Positions 59,101-64,000 of a stretch of DNA of 64,000 nucleotides are shown one piece after another. The stretch's first letter is position 1; the number at the start of each line of letters is the position of its first letter. A model generated the notes under the pieces. That model worked only from the letters and a program-made list of their open reading frames with translations. It was not told where the DNA came from and did not search any database. Position numbers and translations under genes: made by a program. This DNA comes from Corbicula japonica (Eukaryota > Mollusca > Bivalvia > Venerida > Cyrenidae). Where the stretch lies: positions 496,001 through 560,000 of the forward strand of contig JAZAYU010000198.1 in NCBI GenBank assembly GCA_038501625.1. The letters are read 5' to 3'.

Positions 59101-62100
59101 TGTCGGACATGCGTAAAAATGCGTATTTGTGGAGGAAAGGGTTAAACCTGTTCATTTAGATTAAAGGGTTAATATAGGAATAAAACCTGTTTATGAAGTG
59201 TGAATGGTTAATATTGCGATAAAACCTGTTTATGTAGTGTGAATGGTTAACGATGCGATAAAACCTGTTTATGTAGTGTGAATGGTTAACGATGCGATAA
59301 AACCTGTTTATGTAGTATTGAATGGTTAACGATGCGATAAAACCTGTTTATGTAGTGTGAATGGTTAACGATGCAATAAAACCTGTTTATGTAGTGTGAA
59401 TGGTTAACGATGCGATAAAACCTGTTTATGTAGTGTGAATGGTTAACGATGCGATAAAACCTGTTTATGTAGTGTGAATGGTTAACGATGCGATAAAACC
59501 TGTTTATGTAGTGTGAATGGTTAATATTGCGATAAAACCTGTTTATGTAGTGTGAATGGTTAACGATGCGATAAAACCTGTTTATGTAGTATTGAATGGT
59601 TAACAATGCGATAAAACCTGTTTATGTAGTGTGAATGGTTAACGATGCGATAAAACCTGTTTATGTAGTATTGAATGGTTAACAATGCGATAAAACCTGT
59701 TTATGTAGTGTGAATGGTTAACGATGCAATAAAACCTGTTTATGTAGTGTGAATGGTTAACGATGCGATAAAACCTGTTTATGTAGTGTGAATGGTTAAC
59801 GATGCGATAAAACCTGTATATGTAGTATTGAATGGTTAACAATGCGATAAAACCTGTTTATGTAGTGTGAATGGTTAACGATGCGATAAAACCTGTTTAT
59901 GTAGTGTGAATGGTTAACGATGCGATAAAACTAATTTATGTAGTTTGAATGGTTAACGATGCAATAAAACCTGTTTATGTAGTGTGAATGGTTAACGATG
60001 CGATAAAACCTGTTTATGTAGTGTGAATGGTTAACGATGCGATAAAACCTGTTTATGTAGTGTGAATGGTTAACGATGCGATAAAACCTGTTTATGTAGT
60101 TTGAATGATTAACAATGCAATAAAACCTGTTTATGTAGTTTGAATGATTAACAATGCAATAAAACCTGTTTATGTAGAGTAAAGGGTTAATGATCTAAGT
60201 TTATTTTTCAGACAAACAGGCCACAATACAACAGATTAAGAAGAGACTTGTCAGGTCCCGGGAACATAGAGAGGTTAAAGAAACACAATATATGTACCCT
60301 CAAACTGACCACAGACAGTACTGTATGGGACTACTACATGAGCAGAAATCAGGTAATGAAACCCTAACACCCATTTACTTTTGTGACTAGTCGTTTTTTG
60401 CAATATTCATTAAACAATTTTATTCCCTTAAATTAATATATTTGTAAAAAGGTTGCCAGATTTCTTGCCTCTTTTTGATAAAATTGTGCAAAGATTTAAC
60501 CCTTTCCCCCATATACACACCATTATGGCATGGGCGAACAGTGTAGATCCAGATCAGCCAGCACGTCTATGCAGTCTGTTCAGGATCTGCACTGTTCGCT
60601 ATTTGATTTATGAGGCATTTTTTACCAAGAAGTGACCAGTGCAGATCCTGATCAGACGGCATGGATGTGCTGACTAATCTGGATCTACACTGGTTGCACA
60701 TGTGCAAAAATGTGTATATATGGAGGAAAGGGTAAACCCTTTACTACTTGTGATGGATGTTATCCCATGGGTGAACAGTGTAGATCCAGATCAGCTGGCA
60801 CATCTGTGATCTATACCGTTGCTTTTAGATTTATTAGGTTATTTCTGACCAAGAAGGGAACAGTGTAGATCTAGATCAGATGGCAAAAATCATGTCTTAC
60901 AGGCAGTCACTCAACCATTCAAAATGTATTATCATTGTATAACTATTTTATTATTATGTGGACATTTAACAACATGGTTTTCTTGAAAATTCTAAAATTT
61001 GAAGCATACAACAACAAAAGGAGCAAACTTCTCAGTCATCTAGGTGTGCACTGGTCTTTATTGTGACAAATTGTGTGCTCAACACTGTACACCATATACC
61101 ATATACATGCATTTTATCTCGTGTGCAACCAGTGTAGATCCAGATCTGCTGGCACATCCATGCTATCTGATCAGGATCTGCACTGTTCGCTTTTTGGTCA
61201 GAAATAACCTAATAAATCAAAAAGTGAACCGTGCAGGTTTTGATCAGATAGCACAATTGTGATGGCTTATCTAGGTATACACTGTTCGCACTTACCATAC
61301 AGGAGAAAAAAAGAAGGAAAGGGTTAACTCTTAGATTTTGTTTATGTGTATATTTAGAATGAAGACAGAACTCGCTACGACATCTTGGATCTGCTGCAAA
61401 GCCATGTTGCTGAGGCCAACTACATCTACAGCCAATCAGAGTTTAGGTTAAACAAAGACAGAGCTGATGAGCAGAAAATTAAAGGATTGAAATTTGAAAT
61501 TAAAGCAATAAAGGTATGTTTGTTAATGTTATCATTTTAACATGAGTTGAAATGTAGAGTTAATTAACCCCTTTAGGACCTGGTGCTTATGCATGGCCTA
61601 TGTCAACTTTTTGACCAATGTAGCTTGCACATCAGTATTGTGCAGGAATCTTACATTCTACACTATTCATAATTCAGTTAACCTTTACTCCATGGCTGTC
61701 ATCCTATAGGTGAACAATGTAGATCCAGATCAGCAGGCACATCCTTGCCATATGATATGGATCTGCACCATTTGCTTTTAGATTCATTAGGTTATTTCTG
61801 ACCAAGAATAGAATGAATGTGCCAGATGATTGGGATCTATACTGGCTGCAGCCATGATAAAACCAATACATTATATATGGAGTAAAACACACCTATGAAC
61901 AAGGAATGAACTAGCCTTTGCCCAAGATCTTAAAACCTACTGTGAAGACCAGTCTCCAGTCTCAAGCATCTGATTGGCAGAAATGGCGACCAGTCACCAT
62001 TTTAGCCAATTAGATGCTTGAGATTTGAGACTGGTCTCCAATCTTAGTTTTATGATAATGGGCCCTAGTTTCTAAGAAATGCAGTTGTGTTATATTAATT

Positions 62101-63256
62101 AAGCGGCTTAGAGTACAGTATGACATGTTAACTGTTCAGGTCTACAGATGTACAAAAATTGAAAAGGAACCAGGTTCTTGCTACTTAAATTTCATGACAC
62201 CTTTCCAGAGGCTATTAGGTAAAGTTTGTGTGGTTTCTGTATACATTGTATATCACTGCTTTCTTATTCATTTGTTGATAAAGGCTGTTGGATTTTGCAA
62301 AAGTGCTAATCAAAGTGATGTTCTTTATTTCTTAGTGAAAAATTGTGCTGAGAGGTTTTACTGTATTAACATTTACAGATGATGACAGGAGAGGATTGTG
62401 ATCATTCAGAAAACAGTGGATCCTCAATTTGTGAAAAGTCACTTGATGGCAGAGCCCTTCTTGATAAATTTGCTGATATGGAAGGTAAGTTTTGGACACT
62501 TGATTATTGCCATTCTAATTCTGAAACAAATTATACAAAAAAGCATAACATAAACATTATATTTTTTCATCCAAAGTTTGTTAATTTTTAATGATATCAG
62601 TTTTAATTATTCTTAATGAAAAGTTACCTTATTCAATTTTTAACATAATATTTATGTGCCAGCTGATCTAGATCTGCACAGTTTGCTCCTTATCCCTTGG
62701 ATTGTTCCCTTTTTTTTCAGAAATAACCTAATGAATATAAAGGTGATCACTGTAAATCATGATCTGACATCAGAAATGTTCTCGCTGATCTGGATCTACA
62801 CTCAATCTGTTCACCCATGAATAACAGCCATATCCCATGGAGTAAAGCTTAAGGGTTAAACATGCATACCTCACTTCTGCATTCACAACCCACCAGAGAT
62901 GAGATTTGTCTGCAGTTTCCACAATCCACATTCGACACGAGTACTGGTTGGAAAGCCTGGTTGGCAAAGCAGTCATCAAGCATGGTCAATATTAATTTAG
63001 AATAACTTGTTTAACAATTGATGTAAAATAAGTAAATTTAAACTTAACTAAACTTAACATACATCATGTTATTTTGCAGCTGGCCATGAAGACCCTCCGG
63101 ATTACTCTGATTATGACGATGAGGGCCCAGTAGAGAGCAAATACTGTCTGTCTTTCCTCATCACAGCGCGGGTACTACACATTGCCAGTGGGAAACCTCC
63201 CAGAGCTGTACCTCTGCTAGGACTTGCCTTCCATGCCATTCCAGACATTCCAGACA
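38031..63256 (+). CDS. ADAM10-like metalloprotease, partial (eight internal exons)
   Basis: Exons 38031-38166, 41921-42036, 55798-55960, 57003-57042, 60212-60352, 61358-61513, 62379-62484 and 63080-63256 join in compatible phases into 345 codons. Prodomain: YYEPLYYDRDDLHLQHKQV and FVKFQAFNRSFSLELQRA parallel ADAM10, then the YTG, NGTLQG and PPFHTVIYAEKDY segments. A furin-type site RLRR|D follows, then the start of the catalytic domain (NICTLKLTTDSTVWDYY) through LLGLAF. The Cys of the ADAM10 cysteine-switch region is not seen in the matching place. An acidic insert (HEDPPDYSDYDDEGP) lies before YCLSFLITA. ADAM10 is a type I membrane sheddase (Notch and others). The signal peptide exon, HExxH zinc site, disintegrin and transmembrane parts are outside what I can see. 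ADAM17 is a less likely match. Confidence 0.85.
38268..38345 (+). repeat. GTGTCGCC-family fragment
   Basis: TTTGTGTTGCCTTTTCAAAG and ATACATTTGAACAGC match the left end of the family, then similarity stops at CGAAAACTTAAC. Confidence 0.4.
38402..38633 (+). repeat. TTAA-family MITE, well preserved
   Basis: CCCTTTCCTCC to GGAGGAAAGGGTTA, with GATCCAGATCAGCCGGCAC, GATTCATTAGGTTATTTCTG and GATCCTGATCAGACGGCAC. Confidence 0.8.
38761..40613 (+). mobile_element. GTGTCGCC-family element with internal tandem repeats, 1.85 kb
   Basis: Starts TGTGTCGCCTGCGATAGC and ends GGTGACACA. The interior is about a dozen diverged copies of a unit of roughly 140-150 bp, with AACATGAAACTTAATGTTGC, TGAAAGTACTTGTCCTATTC, TATCATCAGCATGAAC and GAGTTATGCCCCTTTCAAAT. 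A short CGGCAG run at 38806-38825 lies near the left end. No transposase. A mariner-type MITE is nested at 39077-39253. Confidence 0.65.
39077..39253. mobile_element. Tc1/mariner-type MITE nested in the tandem-repeat element
   Basis: TA (39075-39076; 39254-39255) flanks CAGTTAACCCTGTCTTAGCA and, inverted, CAGTCAACCTGTCTTTAGCA. 177 bp. It splits one host repeat unit (GGAATATA / TATCATCA). Confidence 0.75.
40774..40934. repeat. GGATTGAAT-palindrome MITE
   Basis: The left arm has AAGGATTGAGATTGAATAG and TTTGATGGTTTTCATTTG; the right arm is its inverted copy ending TCAATTCAATCCTTA. The ends abut TA. See also 36485-36580. Confidence 0.6.
41473..41550. repeat. Decayed hairpin MITE
   Basis: AACTCAAGCTTCTGATTGG on the left and CAGCCAATTTGAGACTGGTC on the right, with a collapsed centre. 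Confidence 0.5.
41714..41893 (+). repeat. TTAA-family MITE, right side lost
   Basis: CTCTTTCCTCC, GTGCAGATCCAGGTCAGCTG and ATTCATTAGGTTATTTATGA. It ends about 27 bp before the acceptor of ADAM exon b. Confidence 0.6.
41921..42036 (+). CDS. ADAM10-like exon b: prodomain
   Basis: Long pyrimidine tract and TTTTTTTCAG acceptor; donor ACTG|GTAAGT. It encodes SFSLELQRASFSSSNIVLHH and ends FVYTGKDT, equivalent to the ADAM10 NLRMKRD to YTG section. A 13.8-kb repeat-filled intron follows. Confidence 0.85.
42211..42355. repeat. Hairpin (CCAAT-centred) MITE, near-perfect
   Basis: GCCCAAGATCATAAAACTAA with arm GGAGATCAGTCTCAAATCTC to GCTGAAATGGCGAC; the right arm is its complement ending TTTTATGATCTTGGGC. 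Only a few bases differ between arms. Confidence 0.88.
42385..42935. repeat. TTAA-family MITE split by another insertion
   Basis: Left remnant GGAATATGGCTGATCAG to 42418. The family resumes at about 42822 with ATTCATTAGTTATTTCTTGC, GATCCTGATCAGACGGGAC and GGCTTATCTTGATCTACAC. The element at 42419-42821 lies between. Confidence 0.55.
42419..42821 (+). mobile_element. Unclassified insertion (ATACACCCGTC family)
   Basis: Begins ATACACCCGTCCAAGAAGGG. It contains two related sub-blocks (CTCAATAACTC(A/G)AACAGTT followed by CTTGTC or TTGTCCAGTC and CATGAAACT or CATAAAACT) and sits cleanly within a MITE. No ORF with a domain. The layout resembles the GTGTCGCC family but the ends differ. Confidence 0.45.
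42940..45290. other. ADAM intron sequence; one G/C-richer patch with an open frame
   Basis: Between 43300 and 43830 base composition rises and GATCGCCGTGA recurs (43351 and 43803). A 148-codon frame (43240-43686 plus) spans it, Cys/Thr/Lys-rich with no recognised domain, and frames overlap on both strands. It may be a transposon piece. The rest is AT-rich with nothing recognised. Confidence 0.35.
45291..45644 (-). repeat. TTAA-family MITE hosting a hairpin MITE
   Basis: Left part CCTTTACTCATTAACC, GTCAGAAATGACCTAATGAA and GAAGATCCAGATCAG; after the hairpin it resumes with GCACCATTGTGGATCTACAT and ends AAAGGGTTAA. The host copy is therefore older than the hairpin. Confidence 0.65.
45428..45572. 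repeat. Hairpin (CCAAT-centred) MITE nested in a TTAA-family MITE
   Basis: GCCCAAGGTTATAAAACTGA arm and inverted TCAGCTTTATAACCTTC arm around ATGGCGACCAGTCGCCAT. The arms match almost completely. Confidence 0.88.
46183..46398 (+). repeat. TTAA-family MITE, partly deleted
   Basis: TTAACTCTTTACTCC, CCATCTGATCAGGATCTAAA, ATTCATTAGGTTGTGTCTGA and GCTGGCTGTTCTGAATCTA. Confidence 0.6.
46813..46916. repeat. Hairpin MITE with left-arm deletion
   Basis: GCCCAAGATCATAAAACAAA and GGAGATCACTCTCAAATCAG joined to CCAATCAGATCCTTGAG and TTTTATGATCTTGGGCCC. Confidence 0.75.
46939..47078 (-). repeat. Left half of a TTAA-family MITE
   Basis: CAACCCTTTACTC, GTGTAGATCTAGATCAACTG, CATCTGATCAGGATCAACAC and TTTTTGGTCAGAAATGA. 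Confidence 0.55.
47408..47453. repeat. Hairpin MITE, left arm only
   Basis: GCCCAAGGTTATAAAACTGA and GCATGGAAACCAGTCTCAAA, then unrelated sequence. Confidence 0.65.
47455..48548. other. Non-coding stretch in the ADAM intron
   Basis: A 79-codon frame at 47503-47742 lacks any recognisable domain. Short related phrases (TGTACCACCAACTAAA, TGTAGCAACAACTAAA, TGTACCACCATCTAAA) recur at 48332-48525, suggesting a decayed repeat of about 50-80 bp. Confidence 0.35.
48549..48622. repeat. Hairpin MITE, right arm only
   Basis: CAGCCAATCAGATCCTTGAG to AGATTTATAACCTTGGGC. Confidence 0.65.
48711..48796 (+). repeat. TTAGCCCAA-family repeat, short internally deleted copy
   Basis: TTAGCCCAACTTAAATTGTG, CAATGGCTTTTCTAT, then GTTCTTGCAGTGGAATTATT and GAGAC, equivalent to both ends of the copies near 11-13.8 kb. 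Confidence 0.55.
48832..49073 (-). repeat. TTAA-family MITE, best-preserved copy (242 bp)
   Basis: TTAACCCATTCC at one end and GGAATGGGTTAA at the other form a TTAA target plus inverted CCCATTCC ends, as for piggyBac-type elements. Inside, two sub-palindromes alternate: GATCCAGATCAGCCGGCACA / TCTGATCAGGATCTGCACTG and GATCCTGATCAGACGGCACG / GCTGATCTGGATCTAAACTG. They are joined by TTGGTCAGAAATAACCTAAT. No ORF of its own; a non-autonomous element. Superfamily assignment rests on the TTAA and end motif only. Confidence 0.85.
49375..49445. repeat. Hairpin MITE, left arm only
   Basis: AAATCTGGAGACCAGTCTC to GATTGGCTGAAATGGTGACC. Confidence 0.65.
49619..50289. mobile_element. TTAA-flanked non-autonomous DNA element, 671 bp
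   Basis: TTAA at 49615-49618 and 50290-50293 flanks AGGCCCAATAAACTTGTCAA and its exact inverted complement. Short open frames inside lack domains. The ends differ from the abundant TTAA-family MITE, so it is a separate family. Confidence 0.75.
50294..51670. other. Non-coding stretch in the ADAM intron
   Basis: AT-rich, no recognised repeat or exon. Confidence 0.4.
51671..51925 (+). repeat. Fragment of a dispersed repeat with internal duplication
   Basis: TTGTGTCACGTATAACTCAA and AAGTATGAAAGCTACAATCA recur as TTGTGTCACACATAACTCAA and AAGTGTGAGAGCCACAACCA. The type (CTCAAAAAGT then CATGAAACTT) is similar in layout to the element at 42419-42821. Confidence 0.4.
51934..52275 (+). repeat. 27-bp minisatellite
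   Basis: About 12 copies of AAAAATCCAGGAACATAAGT plus (T/A)CCTTGG, with two 32-bp variants (ATATTGAGTACCTAATGG) near the left end. The period is a multiple of three and several frames on both strands are open, giving false proteins such as repeats of LEKSRNISS or KELMFLDFS. Confidence 0.9.
52309..52452. repeat. Hairpin (CCAAT-centred) MITE
   Basis: GCCCAAAATTTTAAAACTAA arm to GCTGAAATGGTGACTGATTG and an inverted right arm ending TTTTATGATCTTGGG. Confidence 0.82.
52460..53328. other. Non-coding stretch in the ADAM intron
   Basis: No recognised feature. GTCTGG(G/A)TG(C/A)-like phrases near 52850-52975 may be a decayed duplication. Confidence 0.3.
53331..53448. repeat. Hairpin MITE with shortened left arm
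   Basis: GGGCCCAAGGTCATAAAACT and ATATGGAGACC, then AGCCAATCAGATACTTGAG and GTGTTATGATCTTAGG. Confidence 0.7.
53455..53588. repeat. Hairpin MITE, adjacent second copy
   Basis: GGAGATCAGTCTCAAATCTC, TGGTGACCAGTCACCACTTC at the centre and TTTTATGATCTTGGGCCC. Lies directly after the copy at 53331-53448. Confidence 0.72.
53900..54042 (+). repeat. Possible 3' end of a truncated LINE or SINE
   Basis: TATGCCTAATAAAATATTGA followed by a short AACTTGA repeat resembles the 3' microsatellite tails of L2/CR1-type elements. No coding part is left. Confidence 0.35.
54395..55115 (+). repeat. 146-bp tandem repeat with AGGTCA-type motifs
   Basis: About five diverged units marked by TTATTTGAAGTTGGATTTTA, TTTCACAGAAATGATCA, TTGGTCGCTACCTTGAAGG and CAGCATGACCTT. 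Each unit carries AAGGTCA(AGGTCA)-like direct half sites and an inverted TGACCT. A further piece lies at 55374-55440. Confidence 0.75.
55116..55373. mobile_element. Possible hAT-like fragment inserted in the 146-bp array
   Basis: It interrupts the array between CTACCTTGAA and TTGAAGGTCAAG. The left end CAGTGGCGTAGC is the kind of terminus found on many invertebrate hAT-like elements. The right end does not match it, so it is truncated or misassigned. Confidence 0.35.
55798..55960 (+). CDS. ADAM10-like exon c: prodomain
   Basis: Acceptor TTATTTCAG, donor TATG|GTGAGA. It encodes DYPGSRARVAIINGTLQGKV to PPFHTVIYAEKDYVW. The PFH(S/T)VIY stretch is strongly ADAM10-like. Confidence 0.87.
56331..56545 (-). 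repeat. TTAA-family MITE, small internal deletion
   Basis: TAACCCTTTCCTTG to GGAAAGGGTTAA, with GTGTAGATCCAGATCAGGAT (core deleted), TTGGTCAGAAATAACCTAAT and GATCCTGATCAGACGCCAC. Confidence 0.75.
57003..57042 (+). CDS. ADAM10-like exon d: 40-bp micro-exon
   Basis: Acceptor GATATTACAG, donor CTACAG|GTAATG. It encodes NHTYPSEPPEELQ and restores phase 0 between exons c and e, which is the main support for so short an exon. In ADAM10 this region carries the inhibitory Cys, and none is present here. Confidence 0.75.
57190..57790 (+). repeat. 26-bp minisatellite
   Basis: About 22 copies of ACATTTGTTCTGTCTGTTCC plus CAACTG with variants (CAGCTT, CAAGTG). It lies just after micro-exon d. Minus-strand frames rich in NRQNKCQLGTD are repeat translation. 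Confidence 0.88.
57937..58310 (+). repeat. TTAA-family MITE expanded by an internal 45-bp tandem array
   Basis: CCTTTACTCTTTTG and GATCAGGTAGCACATCTG on the left. Four tandem copies of 45 bp (CAGTATACATCCTGATCAGA, CATCACATATTAACTGGCTG, AGCTG) follow at about 58067-58245, then CTGGATCTGCACTGTTTCC and ATGGAGTAAATGG. The 45-bp unit is the MITE's right inner block. Confidence 0.8.
58797..58920. repeat. Left half of a TTAA-family MITE
   Basis: TAACCATTTACTTC, CACTGTAGATCTTGATCAGC and TCTTAGTTGGAAATAAAGTA. It directly abuts the next copy. Confidence 0.5.
58921..59145 (+). repeat. TTAA-family MITE
   Basis: TTAACCCTTTCCTCC to GGAGGAAAGGGTTAA, GTGTAGATCCAGATCAGGC, GATTCATTAGGTTATTTCTG and AGCTGATCTGGATCTACAC. 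Its right end leads straight into the 39-bp array. Confidence 0.75.
59146..60182 (+). repeat. 39-bp minisatellite ending just before ADAM exon e
   Basis: About 26 copies of GAATGGTTAACGATGCGATA plus AAACCTGTTTATGTAGTGT. Variants include GTATTGAATGG, ATGCAATAAAA and one AACTAATTTATG unit. Period 39 equals 13 codons, so a minus-strand frame (INRFYRIVNHSHY repeated) stays open and is not a gene. The array stops about 30 bp before the acceptor at 60211. Confidence 0.92.
60212..60352 (+). CDS. ADAM10-like exon e: furin site and start of catalytic domain
   Basis: Acceptor TTATTTTTCAG, donor AATCAG|GTAATG, 47 codons. TNRPQYNRLRR precedes the predicted cut, then DLSGPGNIERLKKHNICTLK and TDSTVWDYYMSRNQ. 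The acceptor lies about 35 bp after the 39-bp minisatellite. Confidence 0.85.
60496..60735 (+). repeat. TTAA-family MITE, well preserved
   Basis: TTAACCCTTTCCCCC to GGAGGAAAGGGTAA, GTGTAGATCCAGATCAGCCA, ACCAGTGCAGATCCTGATCA and CTAATCTGGATCTACACTGG. Confidence 0.78.
60733..60890 (+). repeat. TTAA-family MITE, left part, head-to-tail with the previous copy
   Basis: TAAACCCTTTACTAC, GTGTAGATCCAGATCAGCTG, TTTATTAGGTTATTTCTGAC and AGATCTAGATCAGATGGC. The right end is lost. Confidence 0.6.
61090..61327 (-). repeat. TTAA-family MITE
   Basis: CCAGTGTAGATCCAGATCTG, TTTGGTCAGAAATAACCTAA, TTTTGATCAGATAGCAC and GGAAAGGGTTAA. It ends 30 bp before the acceptor of ADAM exon f. Confidence 0.7.
61358..61513 (+). 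CDS. ADAM10-like exon f: catalytic domain
   Basis: Acceptor TATATTTAG, donor ATAAAG|GTATGT, 52 codons. DLLQSHVAEANYIYSQSEF resembles the ISSHVKAIDTIYQTTDF helix of ADAM10, followed by KGLKFEIKAIK. Confidence 0.85.
61678..61887 (+). repeat. TTAA-family MITE, partly deleted
   Basis: TTAACCTTTACTCC, GATCCAGATCAGCAGGCAC, ATTCATTAGGTTATTTCTGA and GATGATTGGGATCTATACTG. Confidence 0.65.
61920..62063. repeat. Hairpin (CCAAT-centred) MITE
   Basis: GCCCAAGATCTTAAAACCTA arm; centre GCGACCAGTCACCATTTTAG; right arm to TTTTATGATAATGGGCC. Confidence 0.8.
62379..62484 (+). CDS. ADAM10-like exon g: catalytic domain
   Basis: Acceptor ACATTTACAG, donor GAAG|GTAAGT. It encodes MMTGEDCDHSENSGSSICEK to LLDKFADME. 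The ALLDKF part fits the VEKFLE helix of ADAM10; the Cys pair in the upstream loop is not a feature I can match. Confidence 0.8.
62652..62859 (-). repeat. TTAA-family MITE, left end lost
   Basis: GTGCCAGCTGATCTAGATCT, AGAAATAACCTAATGAATAT, CGCTGATCTGGATCTACAC and AAGGGTTAA. Confidence 0.6.
63080..63256 (+). CDS. ADAM10-like exon h: catalytic domain, acidic insert
   Basis: Acceptor TTATTTTGCAG, donor GACA|GTAATT. It encodes GHEDPPDYSDYDDEGP, then KYCLSFLITARVLHIASGKP and LLGLAFHAIPDIPD. YCL and LGLA(W/F) are ADAM10/17 landmarks; the segment between them is longer than in human ADAM10 and begins with a run of acidic residues. It ends in phase 1 with the next exon beyond the window. Confidence 0.83.
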
Positions 63257-63335
63257 GTAATTTTGTTTTCTGTTTAGTTCTAAGAGGAAATAGAGTTGGG
63301 CTTTTGATTCAAGCTGCTTCAAGCAGTTTGTTTGT

Positions 63336-63483
63336 GGGCCCAAAATCATAAAAGTAAAACTTGGCCACCAGTCTCAAATACCAGGCATCTGATTGGCTGA
63401 AATTGCAACCAGTCGCCATTTCAGCCAATCAGATCTTGAGATTTGAGACTGATCTCCAAATTAAGGTTTATGATCTTAGGCCC
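63336..63483. repeat. Hairpin (CCAAT-centred) MITE, slightly diverged
   Basis: GGCCCAAAATCATAAAAGTA, ATTGGCTGAAATTGCAACCA, GTCGCCATTTCAGCCAATCA and TTTATGATCTTAGGCCC. In the intron after ADAM exon h. Confidence 0.78.
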
Positions 63484-63489
63484 AGCACC

Positions 63490-64000
63490 TTCAGGCTTTA
63501 TATTTGCTTCTAGAAAATGATGAGATTGATCTGATATATATACTGCCCAGAAATATTTATAACCCAGAAATGAATTAATTAGTCAGCTTGTTCATCTAAA
63601 TGAAAAATCAAGAAGTGTTTGGCAGATTTCAATGAAATACAGTACATATGTAAGATAACAAACTGCAGGTCCTGTTCAAATTTTATCATAATCAACGTAT
63701 TTTGACAGAGTTACTGCTCTTTTTCCACTTAAAATTTGCCTTTCTTGTGTGGATAATAAGTCAAGAATGGATTAGCAGACTTAAATTGAAGTTGGTATAT
63801 TGTTTTAGCATAACAAAATAAAGTTATTGTAAAAATTTGGTTAAAATTCACCATCTTTAAACAGACTTGCAGCCCCCTTTTTTTTGGGGGGGGGGGGGGG
63901 GGGGGGGTAGGAGGTAACATAACAAAAATGGTCAGGTTGAAATATGGTCAGAATCCATTAATTTTTGACAGACTCTCCACTACAAAATTAGTAGATTTGG
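63490..64000. other. ADAM intron with a long poly-G run
   Basis: No exon seen. A CCCCC-T8-G22 stretch at about 63873-63907 may be polymerase-slippage prone; its exact length could be an assembly artefact. Confidence 0.5.

Noticed and set aside
59286..59842. Long minus-strand frames with repeated INRFYRIVNHSHY
   Set aside because: Pure translation of the 39-bp minisatellite, whose period is a multiple of three; no start, domain or splice context.
59146..60182. CRISPR-like array
   Set aside because: Units are contiguous with no unique spacers, and the context is an animal gene intron.

Overview
This is intron- and repeat-rich, AT-rich nuclear DNA of an animal. The host is most likely a marine bivalve or other mollusc. 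That assignment is inference, from an ADAM10-like gene and a GNB1L orthologue with large introns, from a CR1/L2-group LINE with a PHD finger and a 2A-like peptide (a combination known from mollusc and other invertebrate LINEs), and from very dense MITE-type repeats. No prokaryotic operon, rRNA, tRNA or CRISPR array was seen.

Genes. (1) Positions 1-2609, minus strand: the 5' end of an unrecognised gene (start codon at 2609; exons 2592-2609, 2105-2225 and 1-409, all in compatible phase), running off the left edge. (2) Positions 20477-26890, plus strand: a complete GNB1L/Asa1-type WD40 protein in four coding exons (about 308 aa). Its promoter and 5' non-coding exon may lie near 2.6 kb, facing gene 1. 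(3) Positions 38031-63256, plus strand: eight internal exons of an ADAM10-like membrane metalloprotease (prodomain, furin site, first part of the catalytic domain). The signal-peptide exon was not found and the zinc-binding part lies beyond the right edge.

Mobile DNA. The intron or spacer upstream of GNB1L holds a near-perfect 1.1-kb foldback element with an 8-bp target duplication (9123-10228), a second foldback insertion (11034-12976) that carries a copy of the repeat it landed in, and a full-length LINE (16322-20247) with one uninterrupted 1151-codon ORF. That ORF has a 2A-like motif, a PHD finger, an APE endonuclease and a reverse transcriptase. From about 24 kb to the right end, two MITE families dominate: about 36 copies or pieces of a roughly 240-bp TTAA-flanked family (piggyBac-like ends) and about 13 copies of a roughly 145-bp hairpin whose centre is a pair of inverted CCAAT boxes. 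Tc1/mariner-type MITEs, a dead Tc1-like transposon, hAT-like MITEs and a GTGTCGCC-ended family are also present.

Tandem repeats. Several minisatellites sit in or next to genes: a 31-bp array that begins inside the last codons of GNB1L, a 39-bp array ending about 35 bp before an ADAM splice acceptor, and 27-bp, 26-bp, 45-bp, 50-bp and 146-bp arrays. Many short open frames in the window are translations of these repeats and are not genes.
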